Of a stretch of DNA of 42,025 nt, positions 16,703 to 23,867 are shown piece after piece. The stretch is from the NCBI GenBank assembly GCA_903839875.1, contig CAIMDZ010000038.1, forward strand, positions 1 to 42,025. Reading direction: 5' to 3'. Made by a program: the position numbers and the translations under genes. The notes beneath the pieces were generated by a model, which was not told the DNA's origin, searched no databases, and was given only the letters and a program-made list of their open reading frames with translations. How positions within the stretch are numbered: position 1 is the first letter of the stretch; each line of letters begins with the position of its first letter. Origin of the DNA: an uncultured Bacteroidota bacterium (GTDB lineage: Bacteria > Bacteroidota > Bacteroidia > Chitinophagales > Chitinophagaceae).

Positions 16703-19525
16703 ATGAGCAAACAATATTATGTAGAAGCCAAGACTGCCGCAGGTGGTTCAACCTCTGGCAACGGGCAGGTGCAGACCACCGCAAAAGTGGCATACATAGA
16801 CGACAAGCCATACGAAATAAAAGAAGGTGATACTATACTCGCTTTGATGAGAAGGCATTTCGGAAAAGATGCCGTACCTACATTATGCGATGCACCTAAC
16901 CTGGATCCTTTTGGCTCCTGCCGTGTATGTAGTGTGGACGTGGCGCTTGCTAAAGGAGGCCCGGTAAAAACCATGGCATCCTGCCACACTCCGGTCATGC
17001 CTGGTTCGTTCATCTATCCTGAATCTGAGCGCATACAAAAGCTGAGGAAAAATATAGTAGAACTTGTACTCACCGACCACCCCCTTGATTGCCTCACCTG
17101 CGAAGTAAATAATAATTGCGAACTCCAGGCTGTTGCAGCAAGGGTGGGCATACGTGACGTACGCTACCCCGAAGGAAAAACACACCTCAACAGAAAGAAA
17201 GACCTGAGCCATGCCTATATGACTTCTGATTTCTCTAAGTGCATTAATTGTTTCCGTTGTGTGCGTGCCTGCGATGAAGTACAGGGGCAGTTTGTACTGA
17301 GTATGGGCGGCAGGGGCTTCGACAGCCATATCATCAAGAGCCTGGAAGTAAATTTTGAGCAGTCCGATTGTGTTAGCTGCGGCGCATGTGCGCAGGCTTG
17401 CCCTACATCTGCCATCTCTGATATTTTTGAATCCAAATCTATACAGGTTGATAAAAAAGTACTTACTATATGTACCTATTGTGGTGTTGGGTGTAATCTT
17501 GAAGTAGCGGTTAAGGGTGGTAAGATCAAATCCATTCAGGCTCCATATAAAGCAGAAACAAACCAGGGCCATACCTGCCTGAAGGGCCGTTATGCATTTG
17601 CATTCTACAATCACAAGGACAGGTTACGAACACCCCTGATTAAAAAAAATGGAGCATTCGTTGAGGCTTCGTGGGATGAGGCATACGATTTCATCGCCGG
17701 CAAGCTTACGGAAATAAAAGCTAAATACGGATCTGATTCCATAGGCGCTGTTTCTTCAGCCCGGGGCACGAACGAGGAAAATTACCTCATGCAGAAATTT
17801 ATCCGCGCGGTGATGGGCACCAATAATATTGACAGCTGCGCCCGCGTGTGCCACTCACCCACTGCTATTGGTATGCAACGCACATTCGGTACAGGTGCAG
17901 CCACTAATTCTATTAGAGACCTGAAACTTACTGATTGCATACTGGTAATTGGTGCCAACCCGACTGACGGACATCCGGTAACAGGCGCAAAACTGAAACA
18001 GGTAGCATTGAGCGGCAGAACAAGCATTGTTATTGATCCCCGCCGCACAGAGCTTGCGAGGTATGCCACCTATCATCTGCAACTGCGCCCCGGCACTAAT
18101 ATGGCCTTACTGAACATGATGTTGTATTACATCATCAGTGAAGGCAGGGAAGATAAGGACTTCATAGCACAGCGCACCGAAGGATACGAAGAATTCAAAC
18201 AGGAGATACTGTCGCAGAACATGGATGAGCTTGAAGCCATTTGCGGTGTTGATAAAAAACTCGTTCGTGATGCAGCGATAGCATATGCCAGCGCTCCGAA
18301 TGCCATGGAGTTCCATGGGCTGGGAGTTACCGAACATTCACAGGGCACATTTACCATAATGATGATAACCAGCCTTGCCATGATCACAGGCAACATAGGG
18401 AGGCCGGGCGTAGGTGTTAATCCGCTTCGTGGGCAGAATAATGTGCAGGGCGCCGCAGATATGGGTTGCCAGCCATACCAGGGTGCAGGGTATTTTGATG
18501 TTTCCGACCCTGTATATCATAAGAAATACGAAGATTTTTATAATGCCAAACTGCCTGATTATACAGGACTGAAGACGCCACAGATGTATGAAGCAGCGCT
18601 TAATGGCAAGTTGAAAGCACTGTGGGTAATAGGCGAGGATATGGCACAGACCGATCCTAATACGCACCATGTTGTTGCCGCATTGAACAGTCTGGAACTT
18701 TTTATAGTACAAGAGTTGTTTATGACAGAAACCGCAAAACTGGCAACTGTTGTACTCCCTGCTGCATCATTTCTTGAAAAAAGCGGAACTTTTACAAACG
18801 GCGAAAGAAGGATACAAAGAGTGAATGCTGTAGTAGAGCCTATAAATGGCACAAAGAGTGATGGCCAGATAATTGTGGATATAATGAATCGTATGGGATA
18901 TCCGCAACCCGACTATCATCCTGAATGGGTACTTGAGGAAATATCAAGGATAGTACCATTCTTTGAAGGTGTGAAGTGGGATGAACTGGGAGCAAATGGT
19001 AAACAATGGCCCGTAACTAAAGATGGCAAGGATACGCAGATATTGCATACCGAGACTTTCAAAAGAGGTAAGGGTAAATTCATTCACAATAACTATAAGA
19101 AATCTGAAGAGCTGGTTCAGAACGAAAAGGCTTATCCATACATCATTACCACCAACAGGGAACTGGAGCATTACAACTGCGGCGCAATGACCCGCAGAAC
19201 AAACAACGCACTCATTGTTACCGATGACGTATTGATGATCAACCCGGCAGATGCAGCCAAACACCTCATTGCTGATGGCGATATGGTATGCGTGGAGTCT
19301 CCTCGCGGCAAGGTAGATATCAAAGCAAAGATCACTGACGAAGTAAAGCCAGGAATATTAAGCAGTACTTTCCACTTCCCGGATATTATGCTCAACAATA
19401 TTACATCCGGCATTTCAGACTCAGAAGCTATGTGCCCTGAATACAAGGTAGTAGCCTGCAATATCAGGAAGAGTAAGGGAGAGTATAAGAAACCTCAAAC
19501 CCCTAAAGGAGCTTATCCATATTAA
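16703..19525 (+). CDS. formate dehydrogenase alpha subunit, molybdopterin-dependent
   Basis: The catalytic subunit that oxidises formate to CO2 at a bis-molybdopterin guanine dinucleotide Mo or W centre and passes electrons through Fe-S clusters to the NAD module. Domains in order: a NuoG-like [2Fe-2S] domain (Cys62, 73, 76, 94); a His-Cys cluster site (His126, Cys130, 133, 139); two ferredoxin-type [4Fe-4S] motifs (Cys180/183/186/190 and 223/226/229/233); the catalytic-domain [4Fe-4S] site (Cys257, 260, 264, 292); and the active site ARVCHSP with Cys383 as the metal ligand followed by His384. A cysteine is used where E. coli FdhF has selenocysteine. The 940-residue length fits FdsA-type enzymes. 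It is the last gene of the operon starting at 14583. Confidence 0.95.
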   Translation: MSKQYYVEAKTAAGGSTSGNGQVQTTAKVAYIDDKPYEIKEGDTILALMRRHFGKDAVPTLCDAPNLDPFGSCRVCSVDVALAKGGPVKTMASCHTPVMPGSFIYPESERIQKLRKNIVELVLTDHPLDCLTCEVNNNCELQAVAARVGIRDVRYPEGKTHLNRKKDLSHAYMTSDFSKCINCFRCVRACDEVQGQFVLSMGGRGFDSHIIKSLEVNFEQSDCVSCGACAQACPTSAISDIFESKSIQVDKKVLTICTYCGVGCNLEVAVKGGKIKSIQAPYKAETNQGHTCLKGRYAFAFYNHKDRLRTPLIKKNGAFVEASWDEAYDFIAGKLTEIKAKYGSDSIGAVSSARGTNEENYLMQKFIRAVMGTNNIDSCARVCHSPTAIGMQRTFGTGAATNSIRDLKLTDCILVIGANPTDGHPVTGAKLKQVALSGRTSIVIDPRRTELARYATYHLQLRPGTNMALLNMMLYYIISEGREDKDFIAQRTEGYEEFKQEILSQNMDELEAICGVDKKLVRDAAIAYASAPNAMEFHGLGVTEHSQGTFTIMMITSLAMITGNIGRPGVGVNPLRGQNNVQGAADMGCQPYQGAGYFDVSDPVYHKKYEDFYNAKLPDYTGLKTPQMYEAALNGKLKALWVIGEDMAQTDPNTHHVVAALNSLELFIVQELFMTETAKLATVVLPAASFLEKSGTFTNGERRIQRVNAVVEPINGTKSDGQIIVDIMNRMGYPQPDYHPEWVLEEISRIVPFFEGVKWDELGANGKQWPVTKDGKDTQILHTETFKRGKGKFIHNNYKKSEELVQNEKAYPYIITTNRELEHYNCGAMTRRTNNALIVTDDVLMINPADAAKHLIADGDMVCVESPRGKVDIKAKITDEVKPGILSSTFHFPDIMLNNITSGISDSEAMCPEYKVVACNIRKSKGEYKKPQTPKGAYPY

Positions 19526-19579
19526 ACAGATAAGAATGGCTAACAAAACGGTATAATTTAGTTATAATAAATGCGATGT

Positions 19580-19798
19580 ATGAAAATAGACATTCAATAT
19601 ATAAATGATAGCAGAGGCAATATTCAATCGGTACAATTACCTTTTACTGAATGGGAAAAAATAGTGTTGAAACTCCACAAATATGAACAGCAACTAAAAA
19701 TGACATCTAATTTAACTGAGGCTTTTGAACAGGTAGAACTTTTAAAAAAATCTAAAATGAAAAGGCAAACCCTAACTGATTTCCTCAATGAAATATAA
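19580..19798 (+). CDS. probable antitoxin of a type II toxin-antitoxin pair (orphan)
   Basis: A 72-residue protein with a beta-rich N-terminus (IDIQYINDSRGNIQSVQLPF) followed by W-E-K and a helical region, ending LLKKSKMKRQTLTDFLNEI. This layout is typical of small Bacteroidota antitoxins encoded just before RelE/ParE-type toxins. The usual toxin does not follow. Instead an ATG overlaps the last codons (19788) and opens only eight codons (MKYNIIHR) before a stop, which looks like the start of a lost toxin gene. ATG 19580 is preferred over 19571 because it gives the usual N-terminus. The antitoxin call is from pattern memory and is moderate. Confidence 0.55.
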   Translation: MKIDIQYINDSRGNIQSVQLPFTEWEKIVLKLHKYEQQLKMTSNLTEAFEQVELLKKSKMKRQTLTDFLNEI

Positions 19799-19825
19799 TA
19801 TTATACATCGATAATTGTTTCAGCT

Positions 19826-20251
19826 TTGTGGACAGAAATAGATAGCCAGTCAGATATTGAAAAACTTTTGGACTTATATGGGTCATTCCATGATAGTTGT
19901 GTAAGAGATATTTATCTTACAACAAGAGAATTTATTGACGAGAAACTTTCAATGCATTTTGAAAATAAATTGGTTGTATTGTTACTTTTTCAGAGACAAT
20001 ATAAACTAAATCCTGTATTAGAATTAAAATTTGAAGAGGTCCAACAATTTAATTTCAGGCCTTATGAAGAAAATGAGAGTGCTATAATTTATGATGTCAC
20101 ATTGAAAATGGAAAACGGCATATTTTATTGGGCAGACTTTTCTGGATGGCAAATCGGGGATAATGATTCGATATGGATAAGTGGAAAGAAATTATTTTGG
20201 AGACTTAGACCTGAATTGATCGGGAATGTAAGACGAATAAATGATGAATAA
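19826..20251 (+). CDS. conserved protein of unknown function with FHDSC motif
   Basis: A 141-residue soluble protein with no signal peptide. The block LYGSFHDSCVRDIYL near residue 17 is a pattern I have seen in uncharacterised bacterial proteins; I cannot name the family or its role. The C-terminal half is beta-rich with several tryptophans (FYWADFSGWQIGDNDSIWI). No ATG is available in frame before TTG 19826, so that start is assumed; translation may be coupled to the gene upstream. It overlaps the next small gene by 8 nt (20244-20251), which supports co-translation. The DNA here is visibly more AT-rich than the formate dehydrogenase genes, in line with an acquired segment. Confidence 0.6.
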   Translation: MWTEIDSQSDIEKLLDLYGSFHDSCVRDIYLTTREFIDEKLSMHFENKLVVLLLFQRQYKLNPVLELKFEEVQQFNFRPYEENESAIIYDVTLKMENGIFYWADFSGWQIGDNDSIWISGKKLFWRLRPELIGNVRRINDE

Positions 20252-20387
20252 CATTTCAATGTATCAATATTGGGAAGATAGAAATTTTGTTGCTGAAATT
20301 AATAACCGTTACCAGGAATACAAATCAATTAGTGCTAAACTTATTTCACTTGAAGAAGTTGATAAAAGTGCCGGAAAAACTGCTTAA
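20244..20387 (+). CDS. small ORF, possible antitoxin-like protein
   Basis: A 47-residue frame, MNNISMYQYWEDRNF onward, whose ATG overlaps the stop of the preceding gene by 8 nt. The peptide is charged and helical; its end (EINNRYQEYKSISAKLISLEE) resembles the C-terminal part of addiction-module antitoxins of the PF09720 type, where an aspartate/glutamate-rich EI-RYEAYK segment is followed by a SLEEV motif. That likeness is weak. The tight overlap and protein-like composition make it more likely to be real than a chance frame. It may be a partner of the FHDSC protein. Confidence 0.4.
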   Translation: MNNISMYQYWEDRNFVAEINNRYQEYKSISAKLISLEEVDKSAGKTA

Positions 20388-20413
20388 AAACTTAAATCTA
20401 AAAAAGGAACTAA

Positions 20414-20854
20414 ATGAAAAATATACTCTTCCCGGTTTTTATGTTTATCACCGTATCCGCGTATTCCCAGGAAAGATATATTGGCCTGACGCGCGATTCA
20501 ATCGTTTCTTTTCATTCCAAATATTTTGAGAACGTAAGCAGTAACGACACTGCCCTGCTGGTGAAGTACAAGCGCGATGGCCTGGACTGGCGCTTTTTCA
20601 AGTTTGATAAGGGTGGCAAATGCGTTCTTGCGGCAAAAGAAATAGCGTTTTATAATGAATTTACAGACCTTGAGAAAAAACTGAAATCGAAGAAATATAA
20701 GAAGACAGGAGAGGTTGAATATAACTTTGTCGTGGCAAAGGTTAAAGGTATATCATATACAAATGGGAAAGAGACTTACATACTTATGTTTAATCCGATA
20801 AATCCGAATTTATCCGCTTCTACCAGGGCTGTGGTTTATTTTAAAACCAGGTAG
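20414..20854 (+). CDS. secreted protein of unknown function
   Basis: A 146-residue protein with a short signal peptide (MKNILFPVFMFITVSAYSQ), probably periplasmic. The mature part is lysine-rich and shows alternating strand patterns (TALLVKYKRDGLDWRFFKF, GEVEYNFVVAKVKGISY). No family is recognised; there is no lipobox cysteine and no T9SS domain. It starts 26 bp after the small ORF on the same strand and converges on the membrane protein gene at 20862 with only 7 bp between the two stops. The overlapping frame at 20287-20529 is a shadow. Confidence 0.7.
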   Translation: MKNILFPVFMFITVSAYSQERYIGLTRDSIVSFHSKYFENVSSNDTALLVKYKRDGLDWRFFKFDKGGKCVLAAKEIAFYNEFTDLEKKLKSKKYKKTGEVEYNFVVAKVKGISYTNGKETYILMFNPINPNLSASTRAVVYFKTR

Positions 20855-20861
20855 CGGATCA

Positions 20862-21329
20862 TTAAATCACATGAAACACCACCGTCAATTGCAGGCTAAT
20901 AGCAATTGTCAAACACAGCAGCCATAAAAAATACCACTTTATAGAAACACCACTGCTGCGCACTCCCTGGTAATATAATACCAGCATAATAACTACCGCC
21001 GCAATTAATGAAATCAGAAACCCATGCCCGCCTAGGAGATTTCGGATGGATGTGACACAATACGGGAGTAATACCATGGAACCAACAAAACACGTAAACG
21101 CGATATTGCGGATAAACGGCCAGCGCTTTTCTTTCAGAAACAAAAAGGCTGCCAGTATTTGTATTCCCCACTTAGCACCTGCAACAGAGCACGAAAGCAA
21201 CATCTTTCCCTTGTCGAAATGATACAGGGAAGATCCACACTCAATAAAGTACCAGGTGAAAACCGTTGAAAGAAAAAAGAAAACTACGGCCTGCGCTATG
21301 TTACGGGTATTGTTGGTTCGTATTGCCAT
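20862..21329 (-). CDS. small integral membrane protein
   Basis: A 155-residue protein with four or five hydrophobic segments (for example AQAVVFFFLSTVFTWYF, ISLIAAVVIMLVLYY, WYFLWLLCLTIAISLQL). I recognise no family or functional motif. Its start codon overlaps the stop codon of the AIM24-family gene by one base (TAATG), so the two are almost certainly translated as a coupled pair. The partner gives no strong functional clue, because the AIM24 family is itself poorly understood. Confidence 0.7.
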   Translation of the reverse strand: MAIRTNNTRNIAQAVVFFFLSTVFTWYFIECGSSLYHFDKGKMLLSCSVAGAKWGIQILAAFLFLKEKRWPFIRNIAFTCFVGSMVLLPYCVTSIRNLLGGHGFLISLIAAVVIMLVLYYQGVRSSGVSIKWYFLWLLCLTIAISLQLTVVFHVI

Positions 21330-22126
21330 TAATAGCCATCCCCATCTATAAGGTTACCAATTCCACCCAGCACACTCCCTTCTTCCCTTCGGTTAAAACC
21401 ACTGCCATACCTGAGTATCCTGGCCGCAAGCCTGCTGATCGGCAACGACTGTATCCATACTGTTCCCGGCCCTTGCAGTGTAGCAAAGAAAACACCTTCG
21501 CCGCCAAACAACGTATTTTTTATGCCTCCTACAAATTGAATATCATAATTCACCGTGCTGGTAAAACCAACAATACAACCCGTATCTATTTTCACTAATT
21601 CACCCGGAGCAAGGTCGCGCTGCAATACATGGCCACAGGCATGCATAAATGCCATTCCGTCGCCTTCCAGTTTCTGCATGATAAATCCTTCGCCGCCAAA
21701 CAAACCGGTGCCCAGTTTTTTCTGGAACTCAATACCAATCGAAACCCCTTTAGCAGCACATAGAAAAGCTTCTTTCTGGCAAATGACTTTTCCTCCCAGT
21801 GTCATCAGGTTTAACGGTATGATCTTTCCCGGATAGGGCGCTGCGAATGATACCCTTTTTTTGCCGGCGCCTATGTTGGTGTATCCGGTCATAAACAACC
21901 CTGCCCCGGTAAGAACACGCTTACCTGCAGAAAACAGTTTGTCCAGAAATCCACCGCTGCCCTGTTGCTGGCTTCCATCGCCAAAAATAGTATCCATCTG
22001 TATACCATCGTCCATCATCATAAAACTGCCGGCTTCTGCAATAGCCGTTTCGTTGGGATCCAGCTCGACTTCCACATATTGCATTTCCTCCCCTATTATT
22101 TGATAGTCTATTTCGTGATTTTGCAT
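21329..22126 (-). CDS. AIM24/TIGR00266-family protein
   Basis: A 265-residue protein of the AIM24 (TIGR00266) family, a conserved beta-rich fold found from bacteria to mitochondria whose biochemical role is not settled. Diagnostic blocks are the N-terminal DPNETAIAEAGSFMMMDDGI, the FLCAAKGVSIGIEFQKK segment, GGEGFIMQKLEGDG, and GGIKNTLFGGEGVFFATLQG followed by GPGTVWIQSLP. No signal peptide or membrane segment is seen. It is translationally coupled to the small membrane protein gene downstream (stop/start overlap TAATG). It is divergent from moaA with a 163-bp AT-rich gap. Confidence 0.88.
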   Translation of the reverse strand: MQNHEIDYQIIGEEMQYVEVELDPNETAIAEAGSFMMMDDGIQMDTIFGDGSQQQGSGGFLDKLFSAGKRVLTGAGLFMTGYTNIGAGKKRVSFAAPYPGKIIPLNLMTLGGKVICQKEAFLCAAKGVSIGIEFQKKLGTGLFGGEGFIMQKLEGDGMAFMHACGHVLQRDLAPGELVKIDTGCIVGFTSTVNYDIQFVGGIKNTLFGGEGVFFATLQGPGTVWIQSLPISRLAARILRYGSGFNRREEGSVLGGIGNLIDGDGY

Positions 22127-22289
22127 AACTCTGTTTTTGGGTGTTAAAATTAAGTGTCGGAAATGAGTATTACCGTGTAAATGTTGTGAATATAATCATA
22201 ATTAATTATCACATATAATAGTTGCTTATAGAGAGCGTCTGTAATCAAATAAAATAATCGAACTTTACAGCAAAGAAAGATTAGATATA

Positions 22290-23264
22290 GTGCTGTTAGA
22301 CAATCACGGAAGGTTAATCAACTATTTACGGCTGGCGGTAACTGACAGATGCAACCTGCGGTGCTTCTATTGTATGCCCGAAGAAGGCATTGACTGGCTG
22401 TCCAGAAACGAGTTGATGACTTATGAGGAGATGCTGCGTATTTGTAAATTACTGATCAGATCGGGCATAGAAAAAATCAGAATTACCGGAGGTGAGCCAT
22501 TTGTAAGAAAGGATATCATGTCCTTTTTAACCGACCTCTCAATGGTAGCCGGCCTTAAAGAACTGTCTATTACAACGAATGGGGTTGTTACTGCCCCCCT
22601 GGTCCCGGAACTGAAAAGGATCGGTATACGTTCTGTTAACCTTAGTCTTGACACCCTGGACAGGAACCGCTTTTTTGCGATCACACACCGGGACGAAATG
22701 CCGGCGGTTATGGATACCATGGAGCAACTATTGTATCATGGCATAGAAGTAAAACTGAATGCAGTGGTGATGGATGGTAAGAATATTCAGGATATAGTTC
22801 CGCTGGTAAATCTGACCAAAGACCTGCCGGTCAGTGTCCGCTTTATTGAAGAGATGCCGTTTAATGGTGGAAACGCTCACTACTCCTCATTGAAATGGGA
22901 TCACCTGAAAATTCTCGAAACCATTAAAGAAGGTTTCCCGGCAATTCAGAAAATTCAGGATGCCGCGTCTTCAACATCCTATAACTATCATATACCGGGC
23001 CATAAAGGCGATATAGGCATCATAGCAGCTTATACCCGGTCTTTTTGTGGCGCCTGCAACAGGATACGAATTACCCCACAGGGTATGCTGAAGACATGCC
23101 TGTATGATAATGGCGTACTGAACATTAAAGACCTGGTGAGAAGTGGAGTGAATGATGAGGACGTATTCACTACCTTTCTAAAAGCAATTGGAAGCAGGGA
23201 AAAGGACGGATGGGAAGCAGAAAAGAATAATGTTCATCAATCAATGGCTACAATTGGCGGGTGA
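22290..23264 (+). CDS. moaA: GTP 3',8-cyclase, radical SAM, Moco synthesis
   Basis: Carries out the first step of molybdenum cofactor synthesis, rearranging GTP to 3',8-cyclo-7,8-dihydro-GTP. The N-terminal radical SAM [4Fe-4S] motif is Cys21, Cys25, Cys28 (CNLRCFYC); the C-terminal second cluster uses Cys253, Cys256 and Cys270 (FCGACNRIRITPQGMLKTC). ITGGEP is the SAM-binding block, and the protein ends in Gly-Gly, the MoaA tail needed for activity. The start is GTG at 22290, giving MLLDNHGRLINYLRLAVTDR, the standard N-terminus. It leads a plus-strand run of Moco genes that supply the formate dehydrogenase. One base after its stop begins the inverted repeat of the nuclease-like element. Confidence 0.97.
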   Translation: MLLDNHGRLINYLRLAVTDRCNLRCFYCMPEEGIDWLSRNELMTYEEMLRICKLLIRSGIEKIRITGGEPFVRKDIMSFLTDLSMVAGLKELSITTNGVVTAPLVPELKRIGIRSVNLSLDTLDRNRFFAITHRDEMPAVMDTMEQLLYHGIEVKLNAVVMDGKNIQDIVPLVNLTKDLPVSVRFIEEMPFNGGNAHYSSLKWDHLKILETIKEGFPAIQKIQDAASSTSYNYHIPGHKGDIGIIAAYTRSFCGACNRIRITPQGMLKTCLYDNGVLNIKDLVRSGVNDEDVFTTFLKAIGSREKDGWEAEKNNVHQSMATIGG

Positions 23265-23265
23265 C

Positions 23266-23300
23266 TGTCTGAACTAGGATTTATTGGATTAAAAGATTTT
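23266..23300 (-). repeat. left inverted repeat of the GxxExxY element
   Basis: TGTCTGAACTAGGATTTATT, continuing through 23298, is a perfect 33-bp reverse complement of 23824-23856. It starts one base after the moaA stop codon. Related solo copies lie at 7093, 7434, 40024 and 41593. Confidence 0.92.
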
Positions 23301-23371
23301 AAGCTGTGCGTTGTTGGGCCTAAGTGCAAGCAATTTATAGCTGACATATATTTACAGAAAAACACCTTTCT

Positions 23372-23785
23372 ATGTTATATGATGAACTCACTCACAAAAT
23401 TATCGGTTGTGCAATGAAAGTGCACAGAACTCTTGGAAACGGCTTCCAGGAAGTAATTTATCAAAGAGTATTGGCAATCGAAATGCAATTGCAAGGATTG
23501 TCGTTTTCCAGGGAGCAGGAGATGATTGTCTTTTACGAAGGGATAGAAATAGGGACAAGAAGAGTGGATTTCTTTGTTGAAGATAAAATTATGGTGGAGA
23601 TTAAGGCGATCATTAAGTTAAACGACATCAATATTAACCAGACTAGGAATTACCTTGAGGCATATAATTTGCCAGTAGGATTGCTGTTGAATTTTGGGTC
23701 GCCAAGCCTGGAATATAAACGTATCTACAATACAAAGCACCTAGACGCAAAAAACAGCTTGGAAGCTAAAAACAAAAATAATTAA
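23372..23785 (+). CDS. GxxExxY protein, PD-(D/E)XK nuclease fold
   Basis: A 137-residue protein of the GxxExxY family (PDDEXK_3 type), common in Bacteroidota and of unknown function. The name motif is G24-F-Q-E27-V-I-Y30. The nuclease-type active site is visible as Asp66 (RRVDFFV) and Glu76-Ile-Lys78 (MVEIKAI), so the metal-binding D...ExK core is intact. The block NYLEAYNLPVGLLLNFGS is the usual C-terminal core. The last residues (DAKNSLEAKNKNN) look like a read-on tail. The gene is the only one inside a pair of perfect 33-bp inverted repeats (23266-23298 and 23824-23856), a 591-bp unit that splits moaA from moeA. No toxin, CRISPR or phage gene is nearby. Confidence 0.9.
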   Translation: MLYDELTHKIIGCAMKVHRTLGNGFQEVIYQRVLAIEMQLQGLSFSREQEMIVFYEGIEIGTRRVDFFVEDKIMVEIKAIIKLNDININQTRNYLEAYNLPVGLLLNFGSPSLEYKRIYNTKHLDAKNSLEAKNKNN

Positions 23786-23821
23786 TTGTCCGTCCGTTAA
23801 AAGTTCACACTCGCGCATCCA

Positions 23822-23856
23822 ATAATCTTTTAATCCAATAAATCCTAGTTCAGACA
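23822..23856 (+). repeat. right inverted repeat of the GxxExxY element
   Basis: ATAATCTTTTAATCCAATAA through 23856 mirrors the left repeat, with 33 of 33 bases pairing in its core. It ends 11 bp before the moeA ATG. The tag ACTCGCGCATCC just upstream is also found beside the solo copies at 7424-7435 (partly), 40014 and 41584. Confidence 0.92.
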
Positions 23857-23867
23857 AAAAATAGTCA

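Noticed and set aside
16883-17614. 243-residue minus-strand frame
   Set aside because: It is antisense to the cysteine-rich region of the formate dehydrogenase alpha subunit.
20287-20529. 80-residue frame
   Set aside because: It overlaps the 47-residue ORF and the secreted-protein gene in other frames and has no protein-like features.
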